The notes below the pieces were generated by a model. It was not told the DNA's origin. It did not search any database and saw only the letters and a program-made list of their open reading frames with translations. A stretch of DNA of 64,000 bases. It comes from Vanilla planifolia. Its lineage: Eukaryota; Streptophyta; Magnoliopsida; Asparagales; Orchidaceae. Both the position numbers and the translations under genes were made by a program. The DNA is taken from positions 9,381,653 through 9,445,652 of the forward strand of contig CM043868.1 in NCBI GenBank assembly GCA_023846275.1, in the 5' to 3' direction. Position 1 is the stretch's first letter, and every line of letters begins with the position of its first letter. Of the stretch, positions 12,656 through 25,290 are shown one piece after another.

Positions 12656-12911
12656 TACCATAAAAAACTTTTTAAAGATTTATGCTAATTTTAGGAGTCA
12701 TTAACCAACTTGAGTGATTATAAATAGAATGATAAATTAAAGTGCTAGAATACCAACTATCATATCATAATAAGAATTATTTTAGAGAGAATATAGATTC
12801 AAAGGGAGCTTACTTTAAAATATGTTTCATTTGTTATGCATTAAGTTCTTGTATTATTTGCTATTCATATATATTTTTTTATCTCTAGCTTTATTTTTAT
12901 AATGCTTTTTT
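12656..12911 (+). pseudogene. Displaced copia RNase H end and 3' untranslated region
   Basis: Joined to the sequence ending at 9656, this reads through the conserved copia C-terminal block (IFxKxLPxxxFxxLRxELGxI type). It is followed by a purine-rich stretch with GATTCAAAGGGAGCTTAC that parallels 2080-2105. The LTR begins at about 12912. Confidence 0.65.
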
Positions 12912-14100
12912 TGTATTCTTAAGGATGTTAATCACATAATCAAGCTATGTTATGCTAAAGTGTGGTTAATATTTGTGCAAATATAACTTTAAGTTTTTGA
13001 TATATGTTGGTTAAAAATTTGAAAAAGGATGTAGAGCTTGAAGAAGAAGAACATTAAGAACCTTTTCTCTTAGTGCTTCACCTTTCAATTCACTAAATTT
13101 AAGATGCTTATTATGGATTGGTTAAACTACAACGTGTCAAACATATTTATCATTTATCCTTTCATGCATCTTGTTTCTTAAAAGTTAATATCATTTTACA
13201 TTTTTATAAGTCACAATTATGTATTTACAGATTAAAAATTAAGTTTTAAAAAAGTTATATTTGTCATACAACATATCACTCTTGCATGGCTATTTTTGTA
13301 TTTGCAGAAAATTGAGGTCAACTTTGGTTCATATCATACAAAGATTACATCGTATATGTATGTTCATTTTTTTCTCTCGATTTTGGTGTTTTGGTTAAGG
13401 TTAGTTGGCATGATTATCTTTTTTTGTCTAGCGATGATCTTACAAACTTTGGTTCTTATTTAAGAGCTTTATGTCATATAATATGAACTTTTTGTGTAGC
13501 ATATGTTTATTTCAATAACATTTAAACTATTTTTTTCTATTATAGTGCATAATAATATGATCATTGTGTTACAACATTATGTTTCAATTAGGTTTTGCAT
13601 TTTTGAACGTGTAGTACAAAGTTCATCAATCATACTTGTACATACTTAAATTATCATATTTTGACGTTGTATGTGTATAATATCATTTTCATGTAAATAT
13701 GTGATCAAACTCTAAGGTTTTCACCAAGTACTTAGATGATTTATGCATTAGCTAGTATGGTCAAGGTTAAAACTTTTAAATTTATATATTTTTGAATTCT
13801 TCATTATCATATTATAATTATAGTAATATTGTATTAGCATGTTTAGTTGTTAAGAATTTTTATAAAAATATTAGAAAGATTTGTGCATCAAGTTAGTATG
13901 ATCAGTGTTAAAACTACCAGTTTGTATATCTTTTAAATTCTTTATTGTTTTATTATGATGTTAGTAATATCATATTGGTGTATTTAGTTGTTAAGAAGTT
14001 TTGCAAACATGTGAGGATGATTTAAATTCAAACAAATATAACAAGTTCTATATACACTTTTTTCATTGCCTTACAACTAGAATAATGTTTACGATCAAAT
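12912..14100 (+). repeat. Truncated 3' LTR of the copia element
   Basis: It starts TGTATTCTTAAGGATGTTAATCAC and is similar along its length to the 5' LTR from 2213 to about 3390. Beyond about 14100 I cannot follow the similarity, so more than half of this LTR seems deleted or replaced. The two LTRs differ substantially, indicating an old insertion. Confidence 0.65.
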
Positions 14101-14880
14101 TCAAAGTTAAAGCATTACTTATTATTTTCAAGTCATATAACATGAGAGGCATCTCAAACTTGTATAATATATTGTTTTAAGCTTTTTGGCACTAGTCATA
14201 TATTCTAATTATGAGGATGATCTCTATATGAACCATGTTGTCAAGAGATGATTTGCTCAAAGTACTAATATGATTGGAAAGACAATCATGTAATAACTAT
14301 TTTTTTGAATTTTTCGACAGTTATTTTTAATCATTGCTTGCTCCAAATTTTCTTTGATTGCATTTAATATAATTAAGTATTTAATTTTAGAAACCTCAAT
14401 AAGTGATTACAAATTGTCATATTCATAACTTCAAGTAAAATGCTAAAGATCGAGAAGCAAGATGTGCATTTAACTATTATTCTTATTAAAGCAAAGGAAG
14501 CAATTTGAATTTCATTTTTTATTCATCAACACTTATTTTGATGTAACAATTTATATTTGCATTAAACTATGCCACAAAACCTCACAAAGGATTGGAGGGA
14601 TTAGATTTTTTAAAGCTAAACTATTAAAAGCTTAAATAATATAATACTTATCTTTTTTGTTTCCACTTGGTGTCTCCTCCAAGCACCAATTTTTATAAAG
14701 GTTTATCTCTATATACTGTGACAAAAGAGGATGGTTTTTTTTTAAGAAAGCATAATTGATTTGACTATGGGTGGGCAAACACACTGGTTGTCTAGCAATT
14801 CTTATTTTTTGGCATTAAAAGTATCTATATATTTTCATATATAAAAAGTACAACCCAACTTGAGCATATGTAATTTTGCA
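14101..14880. other. AT-rich stretch without a recognisable gene
   Basis: I see no coding signature and no match to the other elements of this window. It separates the truncated copia LTR from the 327-bp tandem repeat. Confidence 0.4.
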
Positions 14881-15700
14881 TGCAAGGTTTTTATATCATA
14901 CATAAACATTGACAAAATATTTCATGATGATGTGCCACCAATTGTGTAATCTTCTTAAATTGTATCAAAGGTATGAAGTGTTATCCTAGTTTGGTGATCA
15001 TAAGAGTCAAATGAATTTGATTGATGACACATATTGATGTGATTACATCAAAACTGTCATTTGTTAATGTATTAATATGATCCATGGCATGGCTTGTTCA
15101 TCTAGTGACAATTAACACAAGAAGTGAATAGTATTGTCTAGCTTAATAGTAGAATGAATCATCAATTAGCAAAGTCTTGTGATGTGACATTTCACATGCA
15201 TAATGTTCTTACATCATTCATAAATATTGACATAATGTTTTGCAATGATGCATCAATAGGGATTACATAATTATCTTAAGTCATATCACTTTGAAAGATA
15301 TGAGGCATTATCCTAGTTTCATGATCATAAAAGTCTGATGAATTTAAACAAGGGGACATATCAGTGTGGTCACACTAAATCCATTGTATGTGAATGTATT
15401 AGTCTAATCCATAAAGTGGGCAATTCATTTAGTGATGATGAGCACAAAAAGTGAACATTATCAACCTCATCATAACAAAACAAATCGATAATTAGCCTAG
15501 TCTGAGGATGTGACATGTTGAACAACAACTCAATGGGCTCTATCATCGAGAACAAACATTGATTATACCTGTCAAATGTAGTCTACTATCCAAGTTGTTA
15601 TATGTAAACATATTTGTTTAATCAAAAGGGCGAGTAGATCATCTAGTGATTTTGGATGGGGAATTTGGACAATGTCAACCCCACTTGGTTAAAGAACGAA
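14880..15700. repeat. ~327-bp tandem repeat, two full units and a partial third
   Basis: Landmarks recur with a period of about 327 bases: TTATCCTAGT at 14981 and 15308, and CATACATAAACATTGACA versus CATTCATAAATATTGACA. Blocks about reaching ...CATCTAGTGA... or ...CATTTAGTGA... also repeat, with a weaker third copy after about 15550. Units are well diverged. No coding function is apparent; the 61-codon minus-strand open frame at 15370-15555 lies inside the repeat. Confidence 0.7.
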
Positions 15701-15717
15701 ATGACAATCATTCATGA

Positions 15718-17290
15718 ATTGGGATTCAACAAGAGGGGGTGAATCACTAAAAATAAAAAAATTTCTTTTTAAAAATAAATTATTTAAAATATATATTTTA
15801 AAATATTTAACTCAAGGAAATATTTTTAAATGGTTTTGTTGAAATTTTAATTTTATTTTATAACTTTGTTATTTTCTTTTAATATTTTTTAAGAAATTAT
15901 CAAATAAAAAATTAATAAATAATTACAAAGCACATTAACAATTTTTTAATAGTTTGGCTTAAATTTAAGTCTATGTTCACCCCTTACAATAATGTGCATA
16001 AAAAAATAAATATAAGTTTTTTTACCAAAAGATGAGTAAACTAAAACATCACAATAACAGAATAAAAGAGAGGCAATAATGACTTATCATCAATAACACT
16101 TGATAGTAAAAGAAAAGAATGTGACAACAACAAAAAGTACTTGAAAAGACAATAAACCTATGCTTTATGAAATGTTCAAAATGGCAAGTGTGTAGTGATT
16201 TTACTTCAATCAATTAAGAAATTAGAACATATAAATTTGAACAAGGAAAGAAAATTTGAAGCTCAACGAATGAAGGATGTAACAAATAGAAGCAATAACG
16301 GCACCAATTGTAAGGCTTAAATGTTATGATTTGAAATTTTTCTCCAAATTTTATCAAATTTTCATCAATCATTTATGTTAAAAAAATCTTATATTTATAG
16401 AATTTCCTAATTACCAAGAGTTATTACCAAACAATCTAGTTAGTTACTAATATTTATTTAAATTAAATATAGGTTGTCATAAGTTTTAATTAATAAATTA
16501 GTAATAATTTAATAACAATTTGAAAAACTCATAAATAATAGCTACAATAGTTATTATGCAAATGGTCCATGGAATGCCATTTGGACCATCAAATTTGGAT
16601 ACAAAAGAACAAGAGTTGCAGGATTGATTGTATTTTGGACCATGTGATAAAAAATTTGTATAATTTGATGGCTTGAATTGAAACTTGGTGTATTAAAAAG
16701 GTGAAAAGGATCGTGACCATTCTATTTAGAAAACTTCATGATCGAACAATTGGATTCAAATTGGCACTATTTAGAAGGGAGGATTTGATCCAAACCATTA
16801 GATCTTAATATTATAAAATGGTCAGATTTAGACCTACATGCAAATTAAATTTTGACCTTTTGATCGTAAAATTTCACGATGAAACGATTGATTGAATTAG
16901 CACTTTAAAAAAGGTGAATGAGATGATGATCATTTAATCACAAAATTGTGTGATCAAATGACTCAAACTACTCTTACAATTCTAAAGTCAATCATGCAAA
17001 AACAATTTCATAATTTAGCCCCTTATTGCATATTTTTGTTAAAGTTATTTCCTTATAAGCCTTTGTTTGTGCTTTTGAGTTAGCTAAAACATTGGAATTG
17101 GCTACCACTTAGGTCATTTAAGAGTTCATGACCTTTGCATTCTAATATATGCTTAATAGGTCAAGAGTCATGTTCTGGCCCCATACTATCCTATATAATT
17201 ACAGGAATGATTCCTCAACCTGATTACATGCACAAATGATTTTAGAACTAGTGCCCTAACCTAATACTTACGATTTAGGCTTAAGGTTAA
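15718..17290. repeat. Dispersed repeat of the AGGGGGTGAATC family
   Basis: The left end (TGAATTGGGATTCAACAAG, then AGGGGGTGAATC) resembles the left end of the 28322-30433 insertion (TGAA..., GTGAATCCCATAAGAAGGGG, ATGAAT). Both then run through a long TTTAAA-rich tract into a moderately GC-richer half containing words like GGATTTGATCCAAACCATTAGATC. No protein motif is visible. The right edge is uncertain. It may be an LTR or a non-coding retroelement derivative. Confidence 0.4.
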
Positions 17291-17739
17291 GTATAATTAA
17301 TTATTTTTAATGTATATTATTTTTTATTAGTTAATAATTTTAATTATATTGTACTTTTTATAACAAGTCATTGAAAGAGAATTTTAAAGATACGATTAAG
17401 CTAAAATGATTTTTAATATGAACACGGTTTTTGATACCTAATATTTTTTTAAGATGATTAATTTAAATCGAATTTTTGTGTCTTATAAAACTAACTTTAA
17501 TCAAGCTTAATTCTTTAATAAAAATAAATGTGAAATACTTAAAATTAAACTCAAGATGAATCTCTTGGTGGTCTCTCACTCTAAGATAATATTTATGGAT
17601 CAAACATTTGTGCTTCTTCTTTTTAAGTTCTTCTATAAACATGAATATTAGCTATTGAAAATTTGTAAATTCACTCAAACAATTTTATTGAAAATATATA
17701 AGATTTATTATCATCAAATATAAAACATTATGGCTAGGG
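17291..17739. other. AT-rich spacer
   Basis: It lies between the AGGGGGTGAATC repeat and the broken 3' edge of the antisense LINE. No gene or known repeat was recognised. Confidence 0.4.
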
Positions 17740-19440
17740 GTCAATACTACAATAGTTCAAGTCTGTCTATGTACCATTATGAATACAAAATAGGGGACAA
17801 TATCTCTCCCTTTAATAAAACTAACTTAAGAGTTATAATTTTGAGCAGCACACTATGTAGCCTTTTGTCAATAACTTACAAAATATTTTTGTAGTAAAAT
17901 TGCATAAACAACTTCTTCTAAAATCTTAAAATGTTCTAGGAGATTAAATCTTAGGAATCAACACTAAATTTGTAATGGTAATACATTTAGGAATAAAATT
18001 ACTTGTTTGAAATCCTTGGTAGAATTAAGTATGGTCTAGGTAATAATGTCCTAAACTTTTGTGAAAAAAATGGCCATTAAAACCATCAAAGCCTAGTGCA
18101 TTATTTTCATCCATTTGAAATGAAACTACTATGCTCTCCTTCATCATGACATCTTTCACTAACCAACTATTGCCTTCCTCAGATACCAAAGCTAGTATGT
18201 TATCAAGCAATTTCTCATCTAAGTAACCTTTTTAAAGAAAGTAGTGTTTGAAAATGTTGTATAGTGACATGTTGTATTTCCTCATGATTTGTTAGTATTT
18301 TCCCATTTAATTCTTTAATGTAGCTAAAGTTGAGCATAGACCTTTTGTCCTTAACTAAATCATGAAAAACTTTTGTATTCCTTTCACCATCTTTGGGCTA
18401 TCTAGTTCTAACATCCTATTACCAATACAGATCTTCTTTGCTCAATTCCTCAATTAATTAATCATTTTCCTTGATGAGTTCGACTCTATCCACCTTAAAT
18501 TAACATTCTTAAAATTTTTATTCTCTACTTTTGACCACATCTTTAGCCTTCTTGATTTATTAAAATATACATTCCCAAAGGTAGATTTATTCCATTATTT
18601 TTGGTAATCTTTTAACCTTCTTAGTTTATTAAAGCCATTATGCCAGAGTGATGAGTGGGTATGGGCTAGTTGCTTTCTACCATGGTATATAATATTGCAT
18701 GCTTCAACTACTTGTTTTGATATTTGAATTGTGTCAAACTAAATTAATGAACTTTGGGGAATTAAAGTGATCATGGTGAGTGTTTAGAGCTTGTTTTGTG
18801 TAAGTGTTGTATAATGTTAAGGAAAAGGCATCCATCTAAACATTATTTACTAGTAATTTATCTAACCTTACCCAAGCCCATTTTCCTTCTCTTTTCCTAA
18901 CTAAAATAAAAATTGAATAGGAGTAAGATAGATCCCTCAAACTACATTTGTTTATATAATCATTAAACTTATGCATTACAGCCATACTAGGGGTAGAAGG
19001 GCCATTATAATCATTCATAGAGGAAAAAAGTTAAAGTACTCCCCTACAATCCATGGACCTTAAAAATCTACCATAACTTGACTTAATTTGTGCCTTAGTA
19101 TCCTTCTTTAGCCCTTCCACACTTAGCATAAACAAAAGCGTAGCAAATAGTTAATTCACATTCTAGTTATCTGATAAATAAATGAATGAAATTCTCATTA
19201 TCATATATTGATTGACAATGTAAAATTGTCTTTACAAAGAACCCATATATGTTTGAAGAGTTTCCCATATAATGTTTAAAGCCCAATGACATGATAAGGC
19301 TAGGTAACTTGTTAACATGTGACATCTATTATAGTAGGGTAACTAGTGATATTATTAGATATAATTAGATGTTTGAGATGAGCAATTAATCTTTTATTCA
19401 ATGCCCCTCTTTTGTTCCAAACAAGTGTGCTATCCATTAA
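17740..19440 (-). pseudogene. LINE ORF2 remnant: endonuclease and partial reverse transcriptase
   Basis: The start region on the minus strand (~19435) reads LVWNKRGALNKRL, the exonuclease/endonuclease/phosphatase block WNxRG. At 19018-18836 an open segment has NGPSTPSMAVMHKFNDYINK, then CSLRDLSYSYSIF and RKREGKWAWVRLDKLLVNN, matching the C-terminal EN block with its RLDR-like signature. At 18210-18025 MDENNALGFDGFNGHFFHKS matches the RT entry block (PGPDGF). Farther on, near 17950-17830, LVLIPK-like, SPRTF-DFRR and CNFTTKIFCKLLT blocks follow. The usual protein is over 1000 residues; here the catalytic FADD-type RT motif is absent. Confidence 0.75.
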
Positions 19441-19989
19441 TGGTTATTTAATCTACAATTTCTAAAGACTTTGAGCATCTAAATGTCCTTTTTTGGATTC
19501 ATTTGACACTTTATGGCTCTTCAAACTCTTCTTTTAGATCTCTTAATCTAGAGTTTATTGCTCATTCATATAAATCATTGTTGAATTCTTTGAGCACTTG
19601 AATTAGACATGGAGCCTCCCTATTTGTCCTACCTAAGGTCTTTTTTAAGTGTAGCATTGTCATCCAAAATCTTATCTAAAATTACTCTTTCTATAATGCT
19701 TATAAAAAATTATCATTAATTGAATGCTTAAATGAAGAGTCATCTAAACCATTAAAGCTATTAAACAAATCTTTGTGAGTCTAGATAATGGTTCGATAGT
19801 GGGGTTGGGCCTCTTTAAAATTATAATATGGAGCTCTGATAGGTTATGATTTTGTTCTAATAAGATCCATCCCTAGATAAATGGTTTTGGTAAGCTGATC
19901 ATTTTGTTTAGTTGACGGAATTGCTACTTCAATAAGAGCTTGTGTATAGAAGTTCATTTTGGTTAATTTACATTGAATTCAATAATGAC

Positions 19990-20680
19990 ACTACTCGTAG
20001 CAATCCAAACAATAATTAGGAAAATGTTCCTATTAATTTCTTTGCTAGAACCCATTTAAGTTTCTACCCTTTTTATAACCATGATTCTGCTTGGCAATTC
20101 TTTAGCTAATTACTTCAATGCAAACTTTAGCAATGCTTGGATGAGTTAAGTTTTTAAGTCACAACATCCACCTTTAGAGGGTTTCTAATTACTAAAGCTT
20201 GGGAATGCAATGTTACTATTTTAAAAAAAATGAATCTATAGTTGTTTGAATGAAAGCCATGCTAAGACCAAAGATGCTTAATATTGAGATGAAAATCTTT
20301 GTGCCACTTGAAAATGCTCTTTTGAAATTCTACTACATTCCAAGTTTAGTGAAGCTAGCACCTTAGGAAATCCTTAAAATCTAATTAGAATATTCTTGTT
20401 GTCTAGTAATCCCACATTGACCTCACTCCAAAATCTAATTTTTTGGAAAGCCTTTCATATGACATCCATGTCAGGTTGATTATATAGGAATTTCTCAATC
20501 AATGCCAACTTAAATGTAGTCATTTTTCCTATTTCCTCTTCTTCAAGAATTATTTCTAATTCCTTTTTGAATGTTGATATTGATTTTATTCAAAAATAAA
20601 ACAATTGATTATTCTACCCAAAACATCAGCAAAAGAGCAACTGAGGGTGGTAGTCCCCCTAAGCCGCCCCATTAAATCAA
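19990..20680 (-). pseudogene. LINE ORF1 remnant (DUF4283-like)
   Basis: Minus-strand translation around 20520-20340 gives TFKLALIEKFLYNQPDMDV, a KAFQKIRFWSEVNVG block and LLDNKNILIRF. This resembles the DUF4283 domain typical of plant LINE ORF1 nucleic-acid-binding proteins. A GGGRPP-like GC-rich patch near 20650 would be its N-terminal part. Stops interrupt it. Confidence 0.55.
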
Positions 20681-20929
20681 ACAAACCAAATAACCAATTA
20701 AAAATCCAAGTCAAGATGAAACAATATCATTTTCTCTAAGCTTGTCCAAACAAATGAATATCATCATCTGATTCTCTACTAGGCCATAGATTTTTGATAG
20801 TCACCCTTCCCTTCACTAGAAACTTACACATTCAACAGGAAAACCTTTTTTTATCTAATTATTATCATTTTTACCTTGAGCAAGATGAACAAATCCTAGA
20901 ATCAACCTAAAAAGATTATCATTTGGTAT

Positions 20930-22450
20930 TGTTGGACTTGATCATGTTAATTATTTAAAATATATTATTTAAATATAAAAATATTAAAATAATGAGGGAA
21001 CATCTAATTGCATGTCATAATCTCTAATAAGGACAAACATATTATATGACTGTATCAATAGAAAGGGCATTATAAGATAAGTCTAATTGCATTGAGTTTA
21101 CAATTTTTGGAGAGCTAGGAAATTAATTATGAATTTTTAAATTTTTAGATGTATTTATAAATTTAAAATTTATGTTTATAGTATACTTCTAATTTTAAAA
21201 AAATTTTTTTAGGTCTAATATGTTTTGAGAAAGATAGATTTATAAATATAGGAATATCATATTTTGGTAATGAACAACTAAAATTTCTAAATTTTGGCAC
21301 AAAAGAAAATAATAAAGACAGAGGATAAATTTTTAAATAATGGATTTGAATGGTCTTTTATGCAAATGACATGCCAAAACACATCGAAATGGAATTTTTG
21401 GATTTTTGATGGTGGTATCAGGAAAATGTCAAAAAATTTGATTTTTTGGTAGCTCTCAGTTTTCAATCCTAATTTGATAGTGACCTTTAAGGAATTCTAG
21501 CTATTAAGACTGTATAATTATTGCTTATAAATAGGTCTTGTGAGTCCAACAAGGAGGCATGAATGAGAGAAGTTTGGGTTACTCTAGTGAGCCATAGTTT
21601 AGTCAAAAATTGAATGCGATAAGCAAGGTGATGTCATTTCCATTGAGGTTTTTGTGAACTTGAGGAAGTGACATCTTCATTCTTTAATCAAGAAGGAATC
21701 ATTTCAATTCATGATATTGGTGTCTCTAACTAATCACATCTTAAGGCTATATTAAGATGAATTTGCTTTAACTTTTGCATAATTTTGGTTTCAATGAGTG
21801 GAGTGTGGATAGGATTAGAAGAAGTCAATTCTACTAGTAGAACAAGCTGAGGAATGCATAATCTATCACAAATGAAGGCGATAGCTACTAGAAGAATAAG
21901 AGAGAGAAAGAGAGGGAGAAGAAAATTAATTGTGGCTAATGATATGCATTGCATGTGCATAGCGGTGTACATCATACGATTTGATAAGCTTAATTTTATT
22001 AGGGAAGTGGGCCATAAAGAGATGATGTTTGGCTGTATAATTCTTATTAAAGAAATCATATTAGATAATTTTTGGGTAATATTATTACAAAGAGAATTAA
22101 GCTACCATTTAGCTATTGAGTTATTTGTATAAGGACGATATGACTTGTACAAAAATAATATGACTTATCTGTGTGATATTATCACCCTAAGCCCATATCA
22201 TTAGACCTTCTTTTTAGAGTAGTAGTAATAAAAGTGAAAACCTAATAATGATAAGAAACAAAGGAAGAAGATAGAGAAAAGAATTTTTTTCACAAGTAGG
22301 TTAAATTCTCCAAGAAGATTCTCATTAAAAAGTTTTAAATTCTTGAAGTTTTGATTCTCAAAATTTTGAATTTTGAAGTTTTGAATTTTCCAAGTTTTGG
22401 CTTCTTTAAATTTCTTAATACATCCTTCCCATCCCTTTATATAGATTTTT
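20930..22450 (+). repeat. LTR-like sequence with a TATA box and similarity to the copia LTR
   Basis: It starts TGTTGGACTTGATC and contains GCTTATAAATAGGTC at ~21522, a good TATA element as in LTR promoters. The part at 21860-22200 (CTACTAGAAGAATAAGAGAG through a block with TTATCACCCTAA) is similar to 3480-3790 in the copia LTR. The two overlapping open frames at 21730-22059 (minus) and 21854-22132 (plus) lie within this LTR-like stretch and have no recognisable product. Boundaries are uncertain. Confidence 0.4.
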
Positions 22451-24031
22451 GGATATAATATTTAATTATAAAATAAAAAATATGTTATTTTTGTTAAAAA
22501 TATAAAAATTCTACAAATTGTGTAGATTCTAGCTTGATCCATACATAATTGTGCAGGTGTCCATGCCCTAACACTCGTATTGTCACTCAAAGGGACTGTT
22601 TATGTACGTAAGTATTATTCCCATGCATGAATAGTCTTTTGCATGCATGTTGACCATGGAAACATGATATGTGTGTCCACTAAATGTGTGAAATATGTGC
22701 ATGATAGGTCATTGACAGGGTGCACATATAGCACACTTGTTCCCACCTTGTGTAATCACTCATGCCAACACGCTTGGCCCCAGATGCAACTCACCTTTTC
22801 ATGTGTGTGCCCATGCCTTCACCCAAGGTGCTTAGCCAACACACTATAGCATGTGCTATGATGTGCCCATCATTAGTCTGTGTGTGGCTCTACTACTTTG
22901 TGGTGCATCATCAATTTTCATCATTTTGTCTTCTTCCTTGATTTTTTTCATCCATTTTTTATTTATTAAGCTTTGAAGTGATCTATTAATATTTTTAGCA
23001 AGACAAATGCATATTCTTATCATGTCACAAAGTTGAATTACATGCATCATCTTTCTTAGTTAAGATTTCCCATTTCTTATAGGTTTCTACTTATAAAGAA
23101 GTCTACATACAAGCATGTTATTTACTTTCTAGAAAAAGATAACCAAAACAGATTAAATTTCTTCCTTATCAGAATCATACCAATTAAGATTTTCTCTCCA
23201 TGGTTTAAAATTTTCTAACATCGATCAAGAAAAACCATACTTATAGCATGCATGATTGGACCAACAAACTTGGTATTAAAATTAACATACTATTAACTTT
23301 ATTCCACATGATAATTTCTTGATTAGAGGTAAATTTGTATCCATAAATAAGTATTTCAAGTCCATCTTTATCATATTTCAATAAACAAAGTTAAACATGC
23401 AAACATATGGATATGAATTTCAACTTGCATTCATAGTTAAGATAATAGCAAACATTCTTGCATGAGTTCTTTAGAAATATTACACAAGGAATAATAAACA
23501 ACCTTCTTAATAAAATTCCCTTTAGTCTCAAGTAGATGAAGTTTCCTTATTTCTAAGCAAGTTTCAAAAAAGATAATTAATTAGCTTTTGTCATAATCAT
23601 TTTTTAAGGGCTCTACATACATTTTAACAAAATAATTCTTTTTTATCTTTCCTTAGAATATAACTAAAGTTGTTGTATTTACTCAAGTGTAATTCTACTT
23701 ATAACTCATGTCAATGAGTTATTTGTGGTTAGTTTTGTTTCCTTGCTTCAAAACTTGGGTCCTTCTTCTTCTTCTTCCTTACAGCTCGGCTTTCATTCCT
23801 CACTTTTTTCTCAATTGGCATCCTCAATTCTCCTTTATAGTTAGATTTTTCTAAAGCACTTGCAATTGCATCTTAATGGCTTAAATAACCTCAATTTCAC
23901 CCTCTTAATTAAGAGTTTTGCTTAAGAAAATCAATTAAGTTTATTTTAAGCTCATAGTTCTAAGTCAAATCACTTCTAATTGTCCCCTTTGGATACCCAA
24001 ACCTAACTCTTAAAAGTTATGGATCTAAGAA
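22451..24031. other. Unassigned sequence with a GC-richer patch
   Basis: The part at 22540-22870 is noticeably richer in G+C (words such as GTGTGCCCATGCC and CACGCTTGGCCCC) and holds a 68-codon open frame with no recognisable homology. The remainder is AT-rich. It separates two pieces that both resemble the copia LTR, so it is probably an insertion into that LTR, but no terminal repeats or TSD were found. Confidence 0.35.
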
Positions 24032-25290
24032 GGATACAACTAAGTGGTAGTATAATATTTTATCCCTTTCTCTCTCTTTGTTACTTTTTTTAAAATTATT
24101 CATATATGTATCACATAATTTCTTTTTTATTCTTCTTATCTTCATTCACTAACTAACTCCTTAATTTTAAGAATCCTATCCATCACTTTATTATGCATAT
24201 TTATTATTAAATAAGAATAAGTATAAGGATATTATAAATAAAATTAAGGATAAAGACAAAATTACTAGCTATTCTCAAGGTTGAGACCAATCTTATCAAG
24301 GATAATGTAGTGTAACTCAAGTTTTATCATTCAACAATGCTTTTCAATTCTAGGATTTCAAATTTTAAATTTTTAATTTAATTTATCAGTATTCAAAATT
24401 TAACAATATTCAATTCAAATTTTAAATTTTAGTACCTTTGGGTCTAACATATGGAATGATGTGAAGAATATAATGTACGATCAATGAATAATAAGAACAT
24501 TGCTAAGGAAATATGAGATTGTATGATATGATCCTAGTGATTATATGGTACATCCAAAAGTGATATAAATAATAGAGTGTTAATTTTTAGAATTAGATAA
24601 TGTAATCTTGAGATTATGAAAGGTTGGTATAGCTTAGGATGCTTATTTACTTATTAGATCACAAGGAATGATGAGGAACCATATAAGTGGTAGTGCAATC
24701 CCTCACTCTCTTGCACACACTATTTTTTAAAAATATTCATATATGCATTACATAATTTTTTTTAATCCTCTTATCTTCATCCAATAACTAACACTTAAAT
24801 TTTAAGAATCTTATCTATCACATTATTATGTATATTCAACATTAAATAAAAATAAGTATAAGGATATTATAAATAAAATAATATAAAGATAAAATTATAA
24901 GCTATTCTTAAGCTTGAGACCAATCTTATCAAGGCTCATGTAGTGTAACTCAAGTCTTATCATTCAATAATACTTTTAGATTCTGGTATTTCAAATTTCA
25001 AATTTAATTCACTTGTATTCAAAATTTAACCATATTCAATTCAAATTTCAAGTTTTAATTCCTCTGGGTAATTTTATTGTATGATCAATGAATAATAAGA
25101 ACTTTGTTAAGGAAATATGAGATTGTATGATATGATCCAAGTGATTATATGGTACATTCAAAAGTGATATGAATAATATAGTATTAATTTTTAGAATTAG
25201 ATGATGTGATGCTGAGATTGTAAGAGATTAACATAGCTTAGGATGCTTATTTACTTATTAGATCATAAGGTATAATGAAGAACCATATAA
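24032..25290 (+). repeat. ~640-bp tandem duplication within copia LTR sequence
   Basis: The segment from TAAGTGGTAGTATAAT (24034) to about 24680 repeats from TAAGTGGTAGTGCAAT (24683) to about 25290. Shared landmarks in both units include ATTCATATATG, TAAGTATAAGGATATTATAA, AGACCAATCTTATCAAGG, TGTAGTGTAACTCAAG and GATCAATGAATAATAAGAAC. The two copies resemble each other more than either resembles the copia LTR at 4310-4520, which suggests duplication after insertion. Confidence 0.8.

Larger units (their letters stand above)
2213..14100 (+). mobile_element. Ty1/copia Sirevirus-like retrotransposon, degraded, interrupted by a solo LTR
   Basis: Order on the plus strand: LTR (2213-5665), PBS (5666 on), gag, protease, integrase, RT, RNase H (to 9656), an unrelated ~3 kb solo LTR (9657-12650), the end of RNase H and a 3' region (12656-12911), and the start of the second LTR (12912 to about 14100, truncated). 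The order protease-integrase-RT-RNase H is diagnostic of Ty1/copia. Sirevirus affinity rests on the gag peptide TYEGTSQVK, the WYLDxGCxRHM and YNLxSISQLCD protease-region motifs, and the style of polypurine tract. Many frameshifts and stops make it non-autonomous. Assignment to copia is secure; the Sirevirus label is from motif memory. Confidence 0.75.
17740..20680 (-). mobile_element. L1-type LINE (non-LTR retrotransposon), antisense, lacking its 3' end
   Basis: On the minus strand the order is an ORF1-like segment (~20680-19990), an endonuclease domain (~19440-18700) and the start of reverse transcriptase (~18250-17760). That is the ORF1-EN-RT order of plant L1 LINEs, which insert by target-primed reverse transcription. 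RT is cut off after its first conserved blocks, and no RNase H, 3' UTR or poly(A) is seen. All parts contain stops and frame changes. Loss of the 3' half is unusual because LINE copies are normally truncated at the 5' end, so a later deletion or insertion must have removed it. Confidence 0.75.

Noticed and set aside
22643..22849. 68-codon cysteine-rich open frame considered as a small secreted peptide
   Set aside because: No signal peptide, cysteines are irregular, no promoter context, and it lies in repeat-like sequence.
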